Of a stretch of 64,000 nucleotides of DNA, positions 34,788 to 47,310 are shown piece after piece. The DNA comes from Ursus arctos (taxonomy: Eukaryota > Chordata > Mammalia > Carnivora > Ursidae). The DNA is taken from contig NW_026623050.1 in assembly GCF_023065955.2 (NCBI RefSeq), positions 23,332,501 through 23,396,500 on the forward strand, read 5' to 3'. The notes under the pieces were generated by a model. The model saw nothing but the letters and a program-made list of their open reading frames with translations. It ran no database searches and had not been told where the DNA came from. Position numbers and translations under genes: made by a program. The first letter of the stretch is position 1. Each line of letters starts with the position of its first letter.

Positions 34788-35672
34788 TTCAGTTTTTTGT
34801 TTTTTTTTTTTTAATTTTAATTCCAGTGTAGTTAACATACAGTGTTATATTAGTTTCAGGTGTACAACATAGTGATTTAACAATTTTATACATTACTCAG
34901 TGCTTGTGAAGCTAAGTGTACTTTTAATCCCCTTCACTATTCCCCCCATTACCCCCCCTCCATCCACCTCCCCTCTGGGAAGCATCTGTTTGTTCTCTAT
35001 AATTAAGAGTCGACTTTTCAATTTGTCTCTCTTTTTTTTCCCCCTTTGTTTTGTTTCTTAAATTTTTCGTATGAGTGAAATAATACAGTATTTGTCTTTC
35101 TCTGACTGGCTTATTTCACTTAGTATTATACTCTCTAGCTCCATCCATGTTGTTGCAAATGGCAAGATTTCATTCTTTTTCATGGCTGAGTAATATTCCA
35201 TCGTGTATATACCACGTATTCTTATCCATTCATCTGTCAGTGGACACTTAGGTTACTGTCATAATTTGGCTATTATAAATAATGCTGCAGTAAACATAGG
35301 AGTGCATGTATCCCTTTGAATTAGTATTTTGTATTCTTTGGGTAAATACCCAGTAGTGTAATTGCTGGGTCATATGGTAGTTCTATTTTTAATTTTTTGA
35401 GGAACCTCCGTACTGTTTTCCACAGTAGCTGCATCAGTTTGCATTCCCACCAGCACGTGAGGGTTCCTTTTTCTCCACATCCTTGCCAACACTTGCTGTT
35501 TCTTATGTTTTTGAATTTAGCCATTCTGACAGATGTGAGATGATACCTCATTGTGGTTTTGATTTGTATTTCCCTGATGATGACTGATGTGGAGTATCTT
35601 TTCATGTCTCTGTTGGCCATCTGTATGTCTTCTTTGGAGAAATGCCTGTTTATGTCTTCTGCCCATTTTTAA

Positions 35673-35863
35673 CTTTTTTTTTTAATTTTTTATTTATTTA
35701 CTTAAGGGAGAGGAAGTGAGCGGGAGGGAGAGGGAGAGAGGATCCAAAGCAGACTCTGCCCTGAGTACAGAGTCCAACGTGGGGCTCGATCCCACGACTG
35801 AGACCACAATCTGAGCCGAACCAAGAGTCAGACGCCCAACTGACTGAGCCACCCAGGCACCCC
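35673..35863 (-). mobile_element. CAN-SINE nested in L1
   Basis: GAGGAAGTGAGCGGGAGGGA body, CCGAACCAAGAGTCAGACG, head complement GAGCCACCCAGGCACCCC. Imperfect duplication around CCCATTTTTAA / TCCATTTTTAA. Confidence 0.93.
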
Positions 35864-36425
35864 TTCAGTCCATTTTTAATTGGATTATTTGTTTTCTTGG
35901 TGTTGAGTTGTAGAAGTTCTTTATATATTTTGGATACTAACCCTTTATCAGATATGTCATTTACAAATATCTTTTCCTATTCAGTAGGTTGTCTTTTAGT
36001 TTTATTGTTTCCTTTGTTGTGCAGAGCTTTTTATTTTGATGCAGTCCCAATAGTTTATTTTTGCTTTTGTTTCCCTTGACTCAGGAGACATATCTAGAAA
36101 GATGTTATTATGGCTGATGTCAGAGAAATTACTGTCTGTGCTCTCTTCTAGTATTTTTATGGCTTCAGGTCTCACATTTAGGTCCTTAATCCATTTTGAG
36201 TTTATTTTTATGTATGGTGTAAGAAAGTGGTCCATTTTCATTCTTTTGCATGTAGCTGTCCAGTTTTCCCAGCATCATTTGTTGAAGAGACCTTTTCCTG
36301 TTGCATATTCTTTCCTCATTTGTCAAAGATTAGTTGACCATATAACTGTAGGTTTATTTCTGTGTTTTTTCTATTCTGTTCCATTAATGTATATGTCTAT
36401 TTTTGTGCCAGTATCATACTGTTGT

Positions 36426-36531
36426 GTTTTTTTTTTAATTTAAGTAATCTCTACACCAAACGTGTGGCTCAAACTCATGACCCTGAGATGAAGAGTGGCA
36501 TGCTCTTCTGACTGAGCCAGCCAAATGCCCC
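36426..36531 (-). mobile_element. Short CAN-SINE nested in L1
   Basis: AAGTAATCTCTACACCAAAC, CAAACTCATGACCCTGAGA, GAGCCAGCCAAATGCCCC. Duplication ATCATACTGTT on each side. Confidence 0.9.
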
Positions 36532-36994
36532 AGAATCATACTGTTTTGATTGCTAAAACTCTGTAATATAGCTTGAAGTCTGGAATTATGAGACCTCTAG
36601 TTTTGTTTCTCTTTTCCAAGATTGCTTTGGCCATTAAGGTCTTTTGTAAAGGTTTCATGCAAATTTTAGGATTGTTTGTTCTAATTCTGTGAAAAATGCT
36701 GTTGAAATTTTGATAGGGATTGCATTAAATCTGTAGCTTGCTTTGGGTAGTATAGACATTTTAATAATATTTGTTCTTCCAATCCATGAGCATGGAATGT
36801 CTTTACATTTCTTTGTGTTGTCTTCAATTTCTTTCATCAGAGTTCATCTCTTTGATTAAGTTTATTTCTAAGTATTATTTTTGGTACAATTGAATCAAAT
36901 GTATTTTTAAAATTGTTAATAGCTCCAAAGAATATAAACCAATGGGAACAAAGTCTTTTGTAACAATTAGAGGGTGGTATGAGGTACTGCTGGG

Positions 36995-37225
36995 AAGAAT
37001 GTAGACTTAAAGAGCCAGATAGACATGGATTGTATTTCCTGCTTCTGTCTCTCCCCTTGCTAGCTGTAACACCTTGGACAAAGTCCTTTACCTCTCTTAG
37101 CCCCATTTTCCCTATCTTGAAAATAAAAGATAATGCTTAACTCTTAGATTTGTGGATAAGAACAAATAATGTTAGTACTTAACCCAGTGTCTGACGTGTA
37201 CTAAGTATTCAACAAAGGTTATTAG
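36995..37225 (+). repeat. MIR, sense
   Basis: GAATGTAGACTTAAAGAGCC, CTTGCTAGCTGTAACACCTTG, CCCCATTTTCCCTATCTTGA, and AACCCAGTGTCTGACGTG follow MIR order. Confidence 0.8.
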
Positions 37226-37988
37226 CACCTTTCCACTTTTCCTAGTTAAACGTATTAAGCACTGAAAATGTGACTATTAAGTGGGTTCCTTTATATTAAA
37301 TCTCATTTTATTAAATGAAAAAAATACTTACTTCTTTTATGTTTAACTATACCATGCCAGAACGGTTCATTTGACTTGGGTATACAAGAAAACAAGGTGC
37401 ACTTTAAGGTCTGATGAAACTTTAAACGTAGATGTCTCCATTAAACTAAGTATTTTCTATTTCTGGTTCAAACATTGACTATTCCAAGCTTAAAAGTTAA
37501 AACCTACCATGTCATGAGTAGTTTTTCACTAAAAACATTCTCTTATGTTCTCTTATTTCACAGAATACACTTATTTCACACTCAAAGTTCTCAGGATTTT
37601 CATTTTTCTCCTTTAAAATCTGTTTATTATAATAATGAGGTTTATTATAGTTTAATGAGGTCTTAGGGAACTTAATTTACCAAACGTCACCTTCTTTAAC
37701 ATTTTCTAAACTTTAACACAAATATTTCTTGAATTTGAGGTTTCAGGGAATATAATCCTATACATTATTTGTTTGAAATTCCATTTACTTGGAACAATGG
37801 CTACATTAATTAGATCTGTCCAAAATGACAGAGGCAGTTCCTCAGATACCATGTAACACAACAACTCTGTGTACAAATAACTTTTCCATTAATGATTCCT
37901 TTCACTCTTGTGGTTTTTCCTTCTAGATAACTATAATTAAGCACCTTAGAAAGTTGAGGTAATTTCTTCCTGTTTATTTTTCTTAAAG
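37226..37988. other. Last intron, unassigned part
   Basis: AT-rich DNA up to the acceptor of the terminal MINDY2 exon. No repeat recognised. Confidence 0.5.
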
Positions 37989-38114
37989 CAAAGCCAGCCA
38001 GCACAAGCCTCTCCAAGTAGAAGACAACCTGGGAATAGTGAACGTAAACGAAAGGAACCTCGAGAAAAAGATAAAGAGAAAGAAAAGGACAAAAATAGCT
38101 GTGTCATTTTGTAA
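37989..38114 (+). CDS. MINDY2: MINDY2 terminal coding exon, Lys-rich tail ending CVIL
   Basis: Encodes the last 41 residues (259-299 of the visible part): QSQPAQASPSRRQPGN, then a highly charged stretch R-K-R-K-E-P-R-E-K with repeated K-E/K-D pairs, ending N-S-C-V-I-L and TAA at 38112-38114. The acceptor TTCTTAAAG precedes 37989. C-V-I-L fits a CaaX box with terminal Leu, the class usually taken by geranylgeranyltransferase I. Together with the basic stretch it suggests membrane association; this is an inference from the motif. The exon runs on into the 3'UTR without another good donor. Confidence 0.95.
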   Translation, partial: QSQPAQASPSRRQPGNSERKRKEPREKDKEKEKDKNSCVIL

Positions 38115-38645
38115 CAAGTGTTGGATTCTGTTGGATGCGTCTATATGTCTTGAGAAACAAAACCACAGGAGGAAAGGAAGAAAAACCGATAAATACCGTC
38201 TGTGCCTGATTTCCCAATGGATTTTGCTCATGTTTTTCAGGGGAAAGGTTGTTACTTAGTTACAATCAGACTTTTTCAAGTCACACAGTACACTCTTTAT
38301 GAGCTGGAGTTTCATGTTACAAGTTGGAAATGCTGTGTGTTATCATTCATGAAAAATACTGCACTTGTAGCCAAATAAGCAAATCACAGCAAATTTTGTG
38401 TCATAGTGACATTCATAACTCCTATCAGTTAGTAAGCTATTTTATCTTCTGTTCTAACAATGAATGGAGGTAACTTATTTTGTCTGATTCCTTCCTGAAA
38501 TCTAAATATTAGCACAATGGTTTCGGAAATTAACTTTTACAATGATAAATTATGATCTAATCCAAGAGAAACCAGGGGTTTAATGTAGGGATGTAAAATG
38601 AAAAACAACAACAACACAAAAGAACCAAGACAAAAAAATAACAGA

Positions 38646-38651
38646 AATAAA
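38646..38651 (+). promoter_or_regulatory. Possible proximal polyadenylation signal
   Basis: Canonical AATAAA about 530 bp past the MINDY2 stop codon. Similar hexamers occur at 39165-39170 and near 39620. Any could yield a short-3'UTR isoform; nothing in the sequence alone ranks them. Confidence 0.3.
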
Positions 38652-40923
38652 TAACCCTTAATCCTGAATTGGACTAGTTCAGCCCTTGAACAGCTTTACC
38701 TTTCTTTAGGAATGTACATTTTAGATATTGTCTTGAGAACTGATAATGGAGCTTGGGTTTAATTTAGATAGAAAAAATAATTTGCATTTATTTTCCAGTA
38801 GCAAAAAATTGCGTAACACTAATACTCATATTCTATCAAAATCAGATATTAATGACTTTGTAGTGTCAAATTTTGAGGAATTTTGAAATCCTTAATATAG
38901 GTAACTTGTACGACAGTTACTATTTATTGATAGTGTGATAACTGAGTAGGAAGGAAGGAAACCACAGTGGATGCTAGGCCTTGTAAATATGGGATGTGGA
39001 AAAGCAGATCGTTCAACGTCTACCTTTTTCTAGAATTACCTTGAACCTTAAAATTTAAATCATGTTCATTTGCTGGAAAATTAAGTATACTTATTAAAGC
39101 CAACAAAAAAGCACATTTCTGAAAGGAAGTTCGAAATAATCTCTGAGTCTAGTGAAAAAGCATTAATAAAACTCTTTGAAAATTGATAAGAATTGGGAGG
39201 AATTTATGTAAAAGCAATCGGATTTTTTTAACTTATGGGAACCAAATAGACCTATAACATCTTGTAGTGTTTATAGGATTCAGAAAGAAATATTTATTGA
39301 ACTTTATTATGAGGCAACACATATTTTCCTGTATTTCTACTATCCTTAATAGTCCTTTTTATATGCTTTATATTTAAAAGTTTGTTTTAGTTATTTTTGA
39401 AAAGGCTATTGCTGCTGCAAGTAGTTATGTGATTTACATTCTCAGCCTCAGTAAATTTGTTTAAGAGCCTCTTAATCTAACCTGAGCATCCACTTGGAGA
39501 ATGTTCTTGTGGCCTAGGGTGACAATAGACTACAAAAAAATGTGGTCTGGTGTTCTTAAGCTATGTCTTTAACATTCTCCATGATCCAAGACTATTTATA
39601 GGATGAGTCTATATGTAAAAATAAAAAGTAAAGTCTTATTTATGGAAGGAATTATTCTAAGGGAGAAATCCAGGGTCAAGCTATATCTTTTCTGTCATGT
39701 CCTTCTGTATTGCATGTCTGGTTATATTATACCATTTGTTTATTCCTTCAGATTTCCTATGCTAGCATGATAAATCATCAGAGAATCTGTTTAGGGTATA
39801 AAACTTTGATACAAAATATTTGGTGAGTCTCTAGTTAGTAACCTAGAATATGTGTACATTGGTAAAGTAATCAGATGTACTACAGAATTCTCTGTTGGCT
39901 CAAGCAAGCTGACCTTAGTACAAGTTTACTCTTGATATCACTCTATTGGTTGAAGGAGGAAACTCAAACCTCAGGGTTTGTTTTTCCTAGAACAGATAGT
40001 AGTGACAGTGCATTATATTTTAATAGGAAAAAGCAAAACGGTAAATCCTGAGAAATTTTAAAAAGCATATTTGAGGCATATTTTTCCATAATTATATACT
40101 TATCTATTTATTACCCTTGAAAAATATATGTGTAAAAGTTATTCTGTTATTTGTTACTATCTTCTTAATTTGTTCCAAAGATAATACTGCCATTCTGCAT
40201 TCCCTCTGGAAGAAAAAAAACTCACTCAAAACCAGCAGTGCTGCTATCAGATAAGTAGACGTCAATGTATACTTATAAAAAATAACTAAAAAATGTAATG
40301 TGTTTGTTAATTCAACCTTTTTTCTATGTAATATTTCCAAGTCAGACTTTCTTACATTCCTGGAATTCAGTTTAATATACCAAGAGTAATAATGATAAAA
40401 TGTTAGCTTTGATTACTGTGAGGAAAAAAATTAAATGTTCAGTTCTCTTAAACTTCTTGGAGATACTGGTTTCCCATCCTTGAAGGTTAGAGCTATTGTG
40501 TCTTTTATTTTCTTATATTTTGCTTAAGGCAACAAATTATATATTCAGACATTTCATTGCTGGTTTGGGTACATTGGAATTCGATAGTGGTATATTCAAG
40601 TCTTTCCTTCAGTGTTTTGTAGTACTTGAAAACTGTTACGTGAACTGCTAGCAGAAGTTAGAATTTAAACATTTTTGCTGTTAATATTTATAGGCTAGAT
40701 TAAGGATGCATTTGCATCAACCAATCACTATTAGATTCAGCAAAAGAGATGTGAATGAGTGGATATGGTCACTATACTTTCTTATACTTTCAAAGGCTAT
40801 TTCTGCAGTTTAGTGACCAGTCTTTGTTACCAATATGAAAATTGTCCTGATGTGTAATCCCATTGAATTAACAATGCTGTAATTTACAGTTTTTACAGTA
40901 GGTTATCAACATTTAACAGTATT

Positions 40924-40983
40924 TGTGTGTGTGTGTGTGTGTGTGTATGTGTGTGTGTGCATTGTGCATGTGTGTGTGTGTGT
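40924..40983. repeat. TG microsatellite in the 3'UTR
   Basis: Interrupted TG run with TATG and GCATTGTGCA breaks. In the transcript it becomes a UG-rich tract, a possible binding site for UG-preferring RNA-binding proteins (inference). Confidence 0.95.
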
Positions 40984-43900
40984 ATCTGTGTATTTCTGAA
41001 GCAAGGATCCATGACTTCTATTAAAGAAATCTGGGAAATTTCCCTCAAATTTAAGAATTACCATTTAAGAATACACACACATACATAGGTACATACATAC
41101 ACTAAGCAGTTTGAGGCAGCTAAAATTGGCATTGCCTGCTCCTGTAATATGCTGGTCCAGTGTGCCTGGGTGAAGTGACTTCTTCCATGTTTCAAGGTGT
41201 CAGTTTTGCAGTCGAATGAGGCATAGATTTAAGTTTAGGATTACGTTTTGGAATATATTTTGTTGTGTCTCATATTTCTAGTATTTGGCAACTTATCCCA
41301 TATTATGTTTCAAATTCTTCCTCATACTTCTTGATCTTAGCCTAATTAAGCAAGTCAGTATCAGAGATTAGTTGACTGAACCCAACATTCACCATTTTGT
41401 ACTTTCACAAAACCTTAATACTTGTTTTTATGAATCACCAGCTCAGGTCACTAAGAGAGATCTTGAGAGGAGAGAGGACTAGAAGTCAAATAGATATTTA
41501 AGGGAAGAATTGTTATGGTCCCTATATTAATGTTGGCATATGAAGCAGATATCTGTAAAGTCCTACTGGAGAAATAGTCAAGGCAAGAATTTCCAGAACT
41601 GTCCTCAAACTCATTTATTTAAAAAAAACTCTTTTAAACAAAAAAGCAAATCGATTATTACATTTCACTTAATTTCCAATTAAATATACCAGTTATTTTA
41701 AAATATGATGGAAAACTTAACAGGCTTTATCTATCATACAGTACTTGGGCATACAACTTAAACTATCATTGCAAACTTACTAATACTTGATAAAATAACA
41801 TGGAAGCATTAAAGATGTACGTAATTTGTATTTTAAGGAAATACAAATGTGGAAATGTGGAAGTCTGAACTGTTTTAGTCTAAAAATCTGGCTTTTATCT
41901 TTCTAGGGGCAAACTTTCTGTGCCTCAGTTTATTCTAAATATGTAAAAGATGCTCATTTTTTTAGTGCTTTACACTCCTGAATCAAGGGCATAGTATAAG
42001 CTCAGAATATTACTTAAATAATCATAAATATTATAGTTTTTGTTCTTGAGTGTGCACATCTTTTTCCCAATAACAATATTTCTTAAAGTCGGTTTTTTTA
42101 ATGCTGTTAAAATTTGTAGAATTATCTTGTCTTTGAGTATGGCGTCATCACTTCCTAAAATGTATTTTGTGGTTGCTTTTGTGTTTTGATCAAAATTGAG
42201 AGTATTTTGAGAGTATAAGAAGCATTAAAAGTCTATTTTTTCCAGTATCTTTCATATATCTAAATATTTAGATTCTCTTTACCTTTTTCTCATGGAACAA
42301 AGTACAGTGGTATTAGGTTACTAATACGTGTATGTAAACTTTTGTGCATGGATGGAATTCATTTAGGTCTGTTAAGTGCTGTCATTTTTAGGGCTATTTG
42401 AATTATTTCTGTTTTTTAGTATAAAATGTTATTTGATGATGTGCAGATAAATTCCTTTTAGAAAGTGACTGAAAATCAGAGTTCTTTGGTTCTCTGGGAA
42501 TATAGTGGTTTTTTGTTTTGTTTTGTTTTTTACTGATATCCAACATTTCTATAGCTGCTGAGAAAATCTTATGAAGAACTGAGGTTACTTTTCTCAGGTA
42601 ACACTTTAAAACGAACTAAAGTTTAAAATCAAAGCCTTCTTGCCCAAAAAAAACTGCAAAATAGAGATAACGGAGTCTGAGGAACAGACTGCAGGACCCA
42701 GGTAATTTGAACTTCTTTTGAAGATCTATCTAAATTTTAATTCACACATATCTGTTACTTAATCCCAGTGTCTCTGCTGTTAGAAATTGGAGTTTAATAC
42801 ATTGTGAATATGCATATGTATTTTTACATATAAAGTATCCTGGTTTCTCATTTCACTTTTCTGATCTAAAAAAATTAAACTCAAAAAATTGGGCCAAAGT
42901 CTTCAACAATAGCTGAACTATTACCAAGTTCAGCTTCGTCCTGTTGTCCTGAGATTTAGACTTCTCTGCCTATAACTTGGTATTTTTGAGAACATGGTAC
43001 TACCCAAGATAAGCTATTGAAATACCACGGCAGAAATACAAAACCTAAACTATAAATCTCTGTAGATTTAAAAGACAAAAAGTTCTATTATTATTCTATA
43101 ATGCATCTACTTTATTTGATACTAATTTTAAGAATTTTTTTCAAGTCACTTAATAATTTGTCATTAACTTTAAAAACTTTATATCCTTCCTCACTGCAAC
43201 ATCGTGCTTTAGAGGCAGAGATGCCTCCTAGATTAGAGGATGCACAAAGCAAAATTCTTCTGAAGGTGATGCTGGCTTCTTTGGGTCTAGGAGTTAACAC
43301 CTTTAAACAGGAAGTCAGGAAACTGCCCGTTTCAATTCCCAAATCAGTGACCTGTCCAAATGGGCATTATCACTAAATACCCTGTAGAGTAGTTCTAACT
43401 AACAATACATTTAAAGACTAAGATTGGCATTTAATCTTGGAAGATCTGTCTGGTGCGTCACAATTTTGTCAGTTTTTATTCCTTCTTACATCTTAGTTGT
43501 ATGAGGTAATCATTTTTCTTTTCCCGAGTACATGAGATATCATAGGTCTACAGATTTTTAAAGATGGGGATATGAAAAATGGTTTTTGTTAAAAATCAGT
43601 TTTCCTCAGTAAAATGACCACCACTGTTTTCACAGACCCACACATGACAAGTAGGACACGATGATAGAAGACCGATGTATGACTGCTACACAGCAGTCAG
43701 CAGAAGGGATAATCTTCACGTGTGACACGTGTAGAGGTACCCGAAAGTCATTTCCTAAAGTTAGCGCATGTGAGTCTTTGTCCTTGAATTGTGCAGAATA
43801 ATTGGATGTGGCACATATCTTGGGGAATAGCAAGTGAAATAGTATCATGACTACAGAGCAAGTGATCTCTAAGTGTAGTAAGAAGAAACCGATTTTCTTC

Positions 43901-44547
43901 CTCCACTTTCACGTCTGACTACTTGGGTCAGGAAGTTGCTGTGACATATCCTAGATCTCTTGTGTTAGGCCAAGATAGGCCGACTGAAATAGAGTTCTTA
44001 AAGAGTTTAAATATATAACGTATGAGTGCCTGCCCTTCCCTCCTCCTTTTCTTTGCAATCTTAACACCCTTTCTACTTCTAATTCATTCATTTTGCTTTA
44101 TGACCAGCTTTAATTGCAATCTGAGAATAATAGCAACTATAGAGACCGATACAGAACAGCATTGAAAGACATTTTCAAATGACACCTAAAAGCATCTATC
44201 TGCCCAACTTAGAATTGAACTGAATTTCTATGAAAAAGTTATTGGTTTTAAATGCTAATTATGTTAAAACTATTTAATTCTAAAAACTATGTCTTAAGCA
44301 AGTTTCAAAAGTTTCACTTTTGGAGGATATTCCTTAAAAAAGGCATATTGAACATAGATGGGAAAGTATAAAATATTTCTGACAGAATTATTCAGTATTA
44401 TTCAATATTTAATTTCATGTTTGTTATTGTACCACAAGGATAGTGTCATTCTTGGATTAAAATGTTGGATTTTTTTGTTAATGTACTTAAAACTGTAACC
44501 AGTGATAACACCCTTAGTATTTTTTATTATAGATTATATTTTATTTC

Positions 44548-44553
44548 AATAAA
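44548..44553 (+). promoter_or_regulatory. Probable distal polyadenylation signal of MINDY2
   Basis: AATAAA within an AT-rich context (ATTTCAATAAACTTTGATATT), at the point where repeat-free sequence gives way to ordinary intergenic DNA. Cleavage would be expected some 10-25 bases downstream. Chosen over earlier hexamers because the repeat-free stretch continues to here. Confidence 0.6.
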
Positions 44554-44570
44554 CTTTGATATTTAGACCA

Positions 44571-45435
44571 AACAGTCTTCCCGCTATGTATATTCATCTC
44601 ATTAAGGTACTTCTTACAAAGTGGGGAAATGGAGAGATGGGGAATTGACATATTGATTCACATTTACCTGGAATTAACTCTTAGAATACTTGGACTAACT
44701 CTTGATAAAGACAGATTTTTACCCACCTGAGGCAGTGAACAAAAAAACAATTAACTCTAAACCATACAGTAGTTAACTACCTGATCCCGATGGTAGGTTC
44801 ATTATATCTGACACTTTTATCTTCTTGCAAGACTAAGTTAGAAAGAGCTGAGAGGGAATCACTTTATCTTTATACCACGCCAACCCTAATGTAAAGTTTT
44901 TGTCCAACAATTTAATGCCCAAACCGGCTAATGAGTGACATTTCGGTGACAGTTTTCTTAGACCCCCACAGCCCTCTCAGCAGAATTAATCATTACACAT
45001 AGTGTTTTGTTGCCCTCCCCTTGTTACAGCACTTAAACTAGATTGTGGGCCTTTTGAGAATAGGAGTCAAATCTTACTCATCTTGATTTTCTTGGCACAT
45101 TACATGATCACTGGCACTTGAAATGAACTTGAATATCTATTTAGAGGAATTTTTAAAGATATCTGCATTACATAGGTATTGCTTGCCTGTCTTTTAAATA
45201 AGTAAAATAAGTAAATTGAGTTATTGAATTGGCTTTCTCCTATAGCATAAGAGTTACGTAGATAGAGGGAACTAAAATTCCTAATCCTTTACCCCTGCCT
45301 CTGATTTTCCGTGGCCATCATCCTGCATTCTCCCAGGGTTGATGGAAGGATGCTTAGGAAACAGCAGCTTCAACAAAACTAGAGTAAGCAGCATTGTTCT
45401 TCCCTGTTTCACACCTTCTCTTGCAGGCTCTTTCC
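44571..45435. other. Intergenic, unassigned
   Basis: First DNA past the presumed MINDY2 end. No gene or repeat recognised. Confidence 0.5.
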
Positions 45436-45554
45436 TCACTCTGTATTATCTTATGAAGCAGGCACCTATTAATTTATTGGAGCTGAGATTTGAAGCCAAG
45501 AGTCTGACTCCAGAGGTTGTGTTCACAAATATATCTGGAAGGGGACATACAAGT

Positions 45555-45790
45555 CTAGGACAGGTCTGTGTTCAAATTCTGACCCTGGACTTTTGAAGTC
45601 ACATCTGTTTCAAACCTGTAGAAATCTGCAAAATCAGGCCTTTTTTGTACTCCCTAGTCTTAGAGGAAGTTAATACTACATAGCCTGTTTTCTTATCTCT
45701 AAAATGTAATAATTTATACCTTGTTACAAAGTTTAAAGATACTGCATACAAAGTATGAGATACATAACAAACACTCAATAAATTGTAACA
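45555..45790 (+). repeat. MIR relic
   Basis: GTGTTCAAATTCTGACCCTGG, TTTCTTATCTCTAAAATGTA, AGTTTAAAGATACTGCATAC and AAACACTCAATAAATTG follow MIR order. A weaker reversed MIR-like piece lies just to the left (about 45440-45525). Confidence 0.6.
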
Positions 45791-45799
45791 ATTAGTAAT

Positions 45800-46810
45800 A
45801 GACTAGGGGAAACTTTTTTTTTGAACCAAGCCAAGAACTTTAAGAAAGGCTTTGATTAAGGAGCTTAAGAAGGCTACTTCAGCCTCATAAAAGCAAACAT
45901 TTTTCTATTCTCTCCAAATATAATGCTGACCCTGTGATAAGGACTGAGATAAATCTGGACTCAGAATGACCCACAGTGAAAAATGTGCAACAAGCAAACT
46001 TAATACATAGAATAATATAATAATTCTAAAACTGGAAATTGTGGCATGTTCTCCTTGAAGACTAGTTTGGTTATTCATTTATCAAGAATAAAATATAGCA
46101 GGAGACCTAGGCACCTAGCCTTCATAGGAAGGACCATATTTGGACTAAAGCTGTGACATTACATTTTAAAAGTAAGCATAAGTCGGGAGCAGGGTACAAA
46201 GAGTCAGCCAGACAAAAGTCGGCACCTTCAACAAAGTCGTCAGGGTCAGGGAAGAAAAAATAAATTTCCTTCTACCCTTGTAAGTTCTTAGCTTGAGGCC
46301 CCTGTAACATAAGACAGATTAATAAGAAAAAAATCATTTATTAAAATGTATACCTCATGTACACTTGGGAGATAGGGAAAGATGCATTAATTCTCAGAGG
46401 TTGCTTAGAATTCAGGCTTAAATACCATTTCAGATAAAGACGAAAGAAGAGTGGGGGTGGGAGGGTGGAGGGGGGGTGGAGATCAAGCCAGAGGAAGTAA
46501 CCAGGAAAAGTATAGTAAAGTAAGGTCTGTTATGCACATTAAAATCTTTAAGTTGGTGTCTTCTCCACTGACAAGATTCTCTTGTGATTTAGTCATTCTT
46601 TTTCTGATAAAGGAAGATTTCCTTTTTAAATTTAAATTTCCATTACAAAAGGGTAATTTCTGTTCTGTTTTCAGAACTCCTGTGTCTGCTGTTTCTCAAA
46701 ACAATCAGCTCAAAATAATACAAAGAGGCATATTTTGGGGTGGCATATTCTGTTACCTTTCAGTCAACTCAGGCAAAGGCCAACATGTCACCTTTAAAGG
46801 AGTCTTCATT
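45800..46810. other. Intergenic, unassigned
   Basis: No gene seen. A stretch near 46290-46430 (CCCTGTAACATAAGACAGAT, AATAAGAAAAAAATCATTTA) resembles LTR-type repeat text, but I cannot place it. A G-rich low-complexity patch lies at 46451-46481. Confidence 0.4.
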
Positions 46811-46907
46811 TTTTTAAGTAAGCTCTAGGCCCACTGTAGGGCTTGAACTTAGGACCCCAAGATCAAGAGTCTCATGCTCTCCTGACTCAGCCAGTCAGAG
46901 ACCTCCA
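46811..46907 (-). mobile_element. Short CAN-SINE relic, antisense
   Basis: AAGTAAGCTCTAGGCCCACT, GGGCTTGAACTTAGGACCCC, GACTCAGCCAGTCAGAG; more decayed than others. It is the first SINE seen after the MINDY2 terminal exon. Confidence 0.85.
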
Positions 46908-47094
46908 AGGACGGCTTCATTCTTTTGAGGACTTTTCTTTGGACGGCCAACATCACTAAATAAATCACTCTAAATACACGGTGATGAGGTAGATGAAATA
47001 TAGTAGCCCCTGAACCCTGGCATTCCACTGAATGTCCTAGTCCTTAGAACAGGGAGCTCACGGGTTACTACTCATTATTGTAACAACCATACTC

Positions 47095-47310
47095 CACATT
47101 TATTAGGCTATTACTATGTATCAGACATTGCACTGTTTATCTTCTTCTTCTTAATCCTCATAACAGTTTTAGGAGATCGATACTGTCACAGTTAAACAGA
47201 AACTTGAAAGATTATGCAACTTGCAAAAGGTCGCTGCTACTGGCAATGTTGAAATGTAAAACCAAACCTGTCCAACTCCAAAGCCCACTCTCTTACTTCA
47301 GCATCACGGA
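47095..47310 (-). repeat. MIR, antisense
   Basis: ACATTTATTAGGCTATTACT, CTTCTTAATCCTCATAACAG, AGAAACTTGAAAGATTATGC, AACTTGCAAAAGGTCGCTG in reversed MIR order. Confidence 0.75.

Larger units (their letters stand above)
34797..36900 (-). mobile_element. Carnivore L1 3' part (about 1.8 kb net), antisense, with two nested SINEs
   Basis: The left end is the reversed 3'UTR (TTTTAATTCCAGTGTAGTTA). ORF2 C-terminus follows on the reverse strand ([11 protein letters not shown] near 35600) and RT-downstream sequence up to P-C-S-W-I-G-R-T-N near 36790. Split by SINEs at 35673-35863 and 36426-36531. No 5' half. Confidence 0.88.
38115..44570 (+). other. MINDY2: MINDY2 3' untranslated region (inferred extent)
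   Basis: After the stop, the terminal exon appears to run about 6.45 kb to a canonical AATAAA at 44548-44553. The stretch is AU-rich, has no long open frame of note, and I find no CAN-SINE or L1 in it although both flanks are crowded with them. That depletion fits a constrained 3'UTR. Earlier AATAAA hexamers at 38646, 39165 and 39620 could give shorter isoforms. A TG microsatellite sits at 40924-40983. The distal end is inferred, not proved. Confidence 0.7.
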
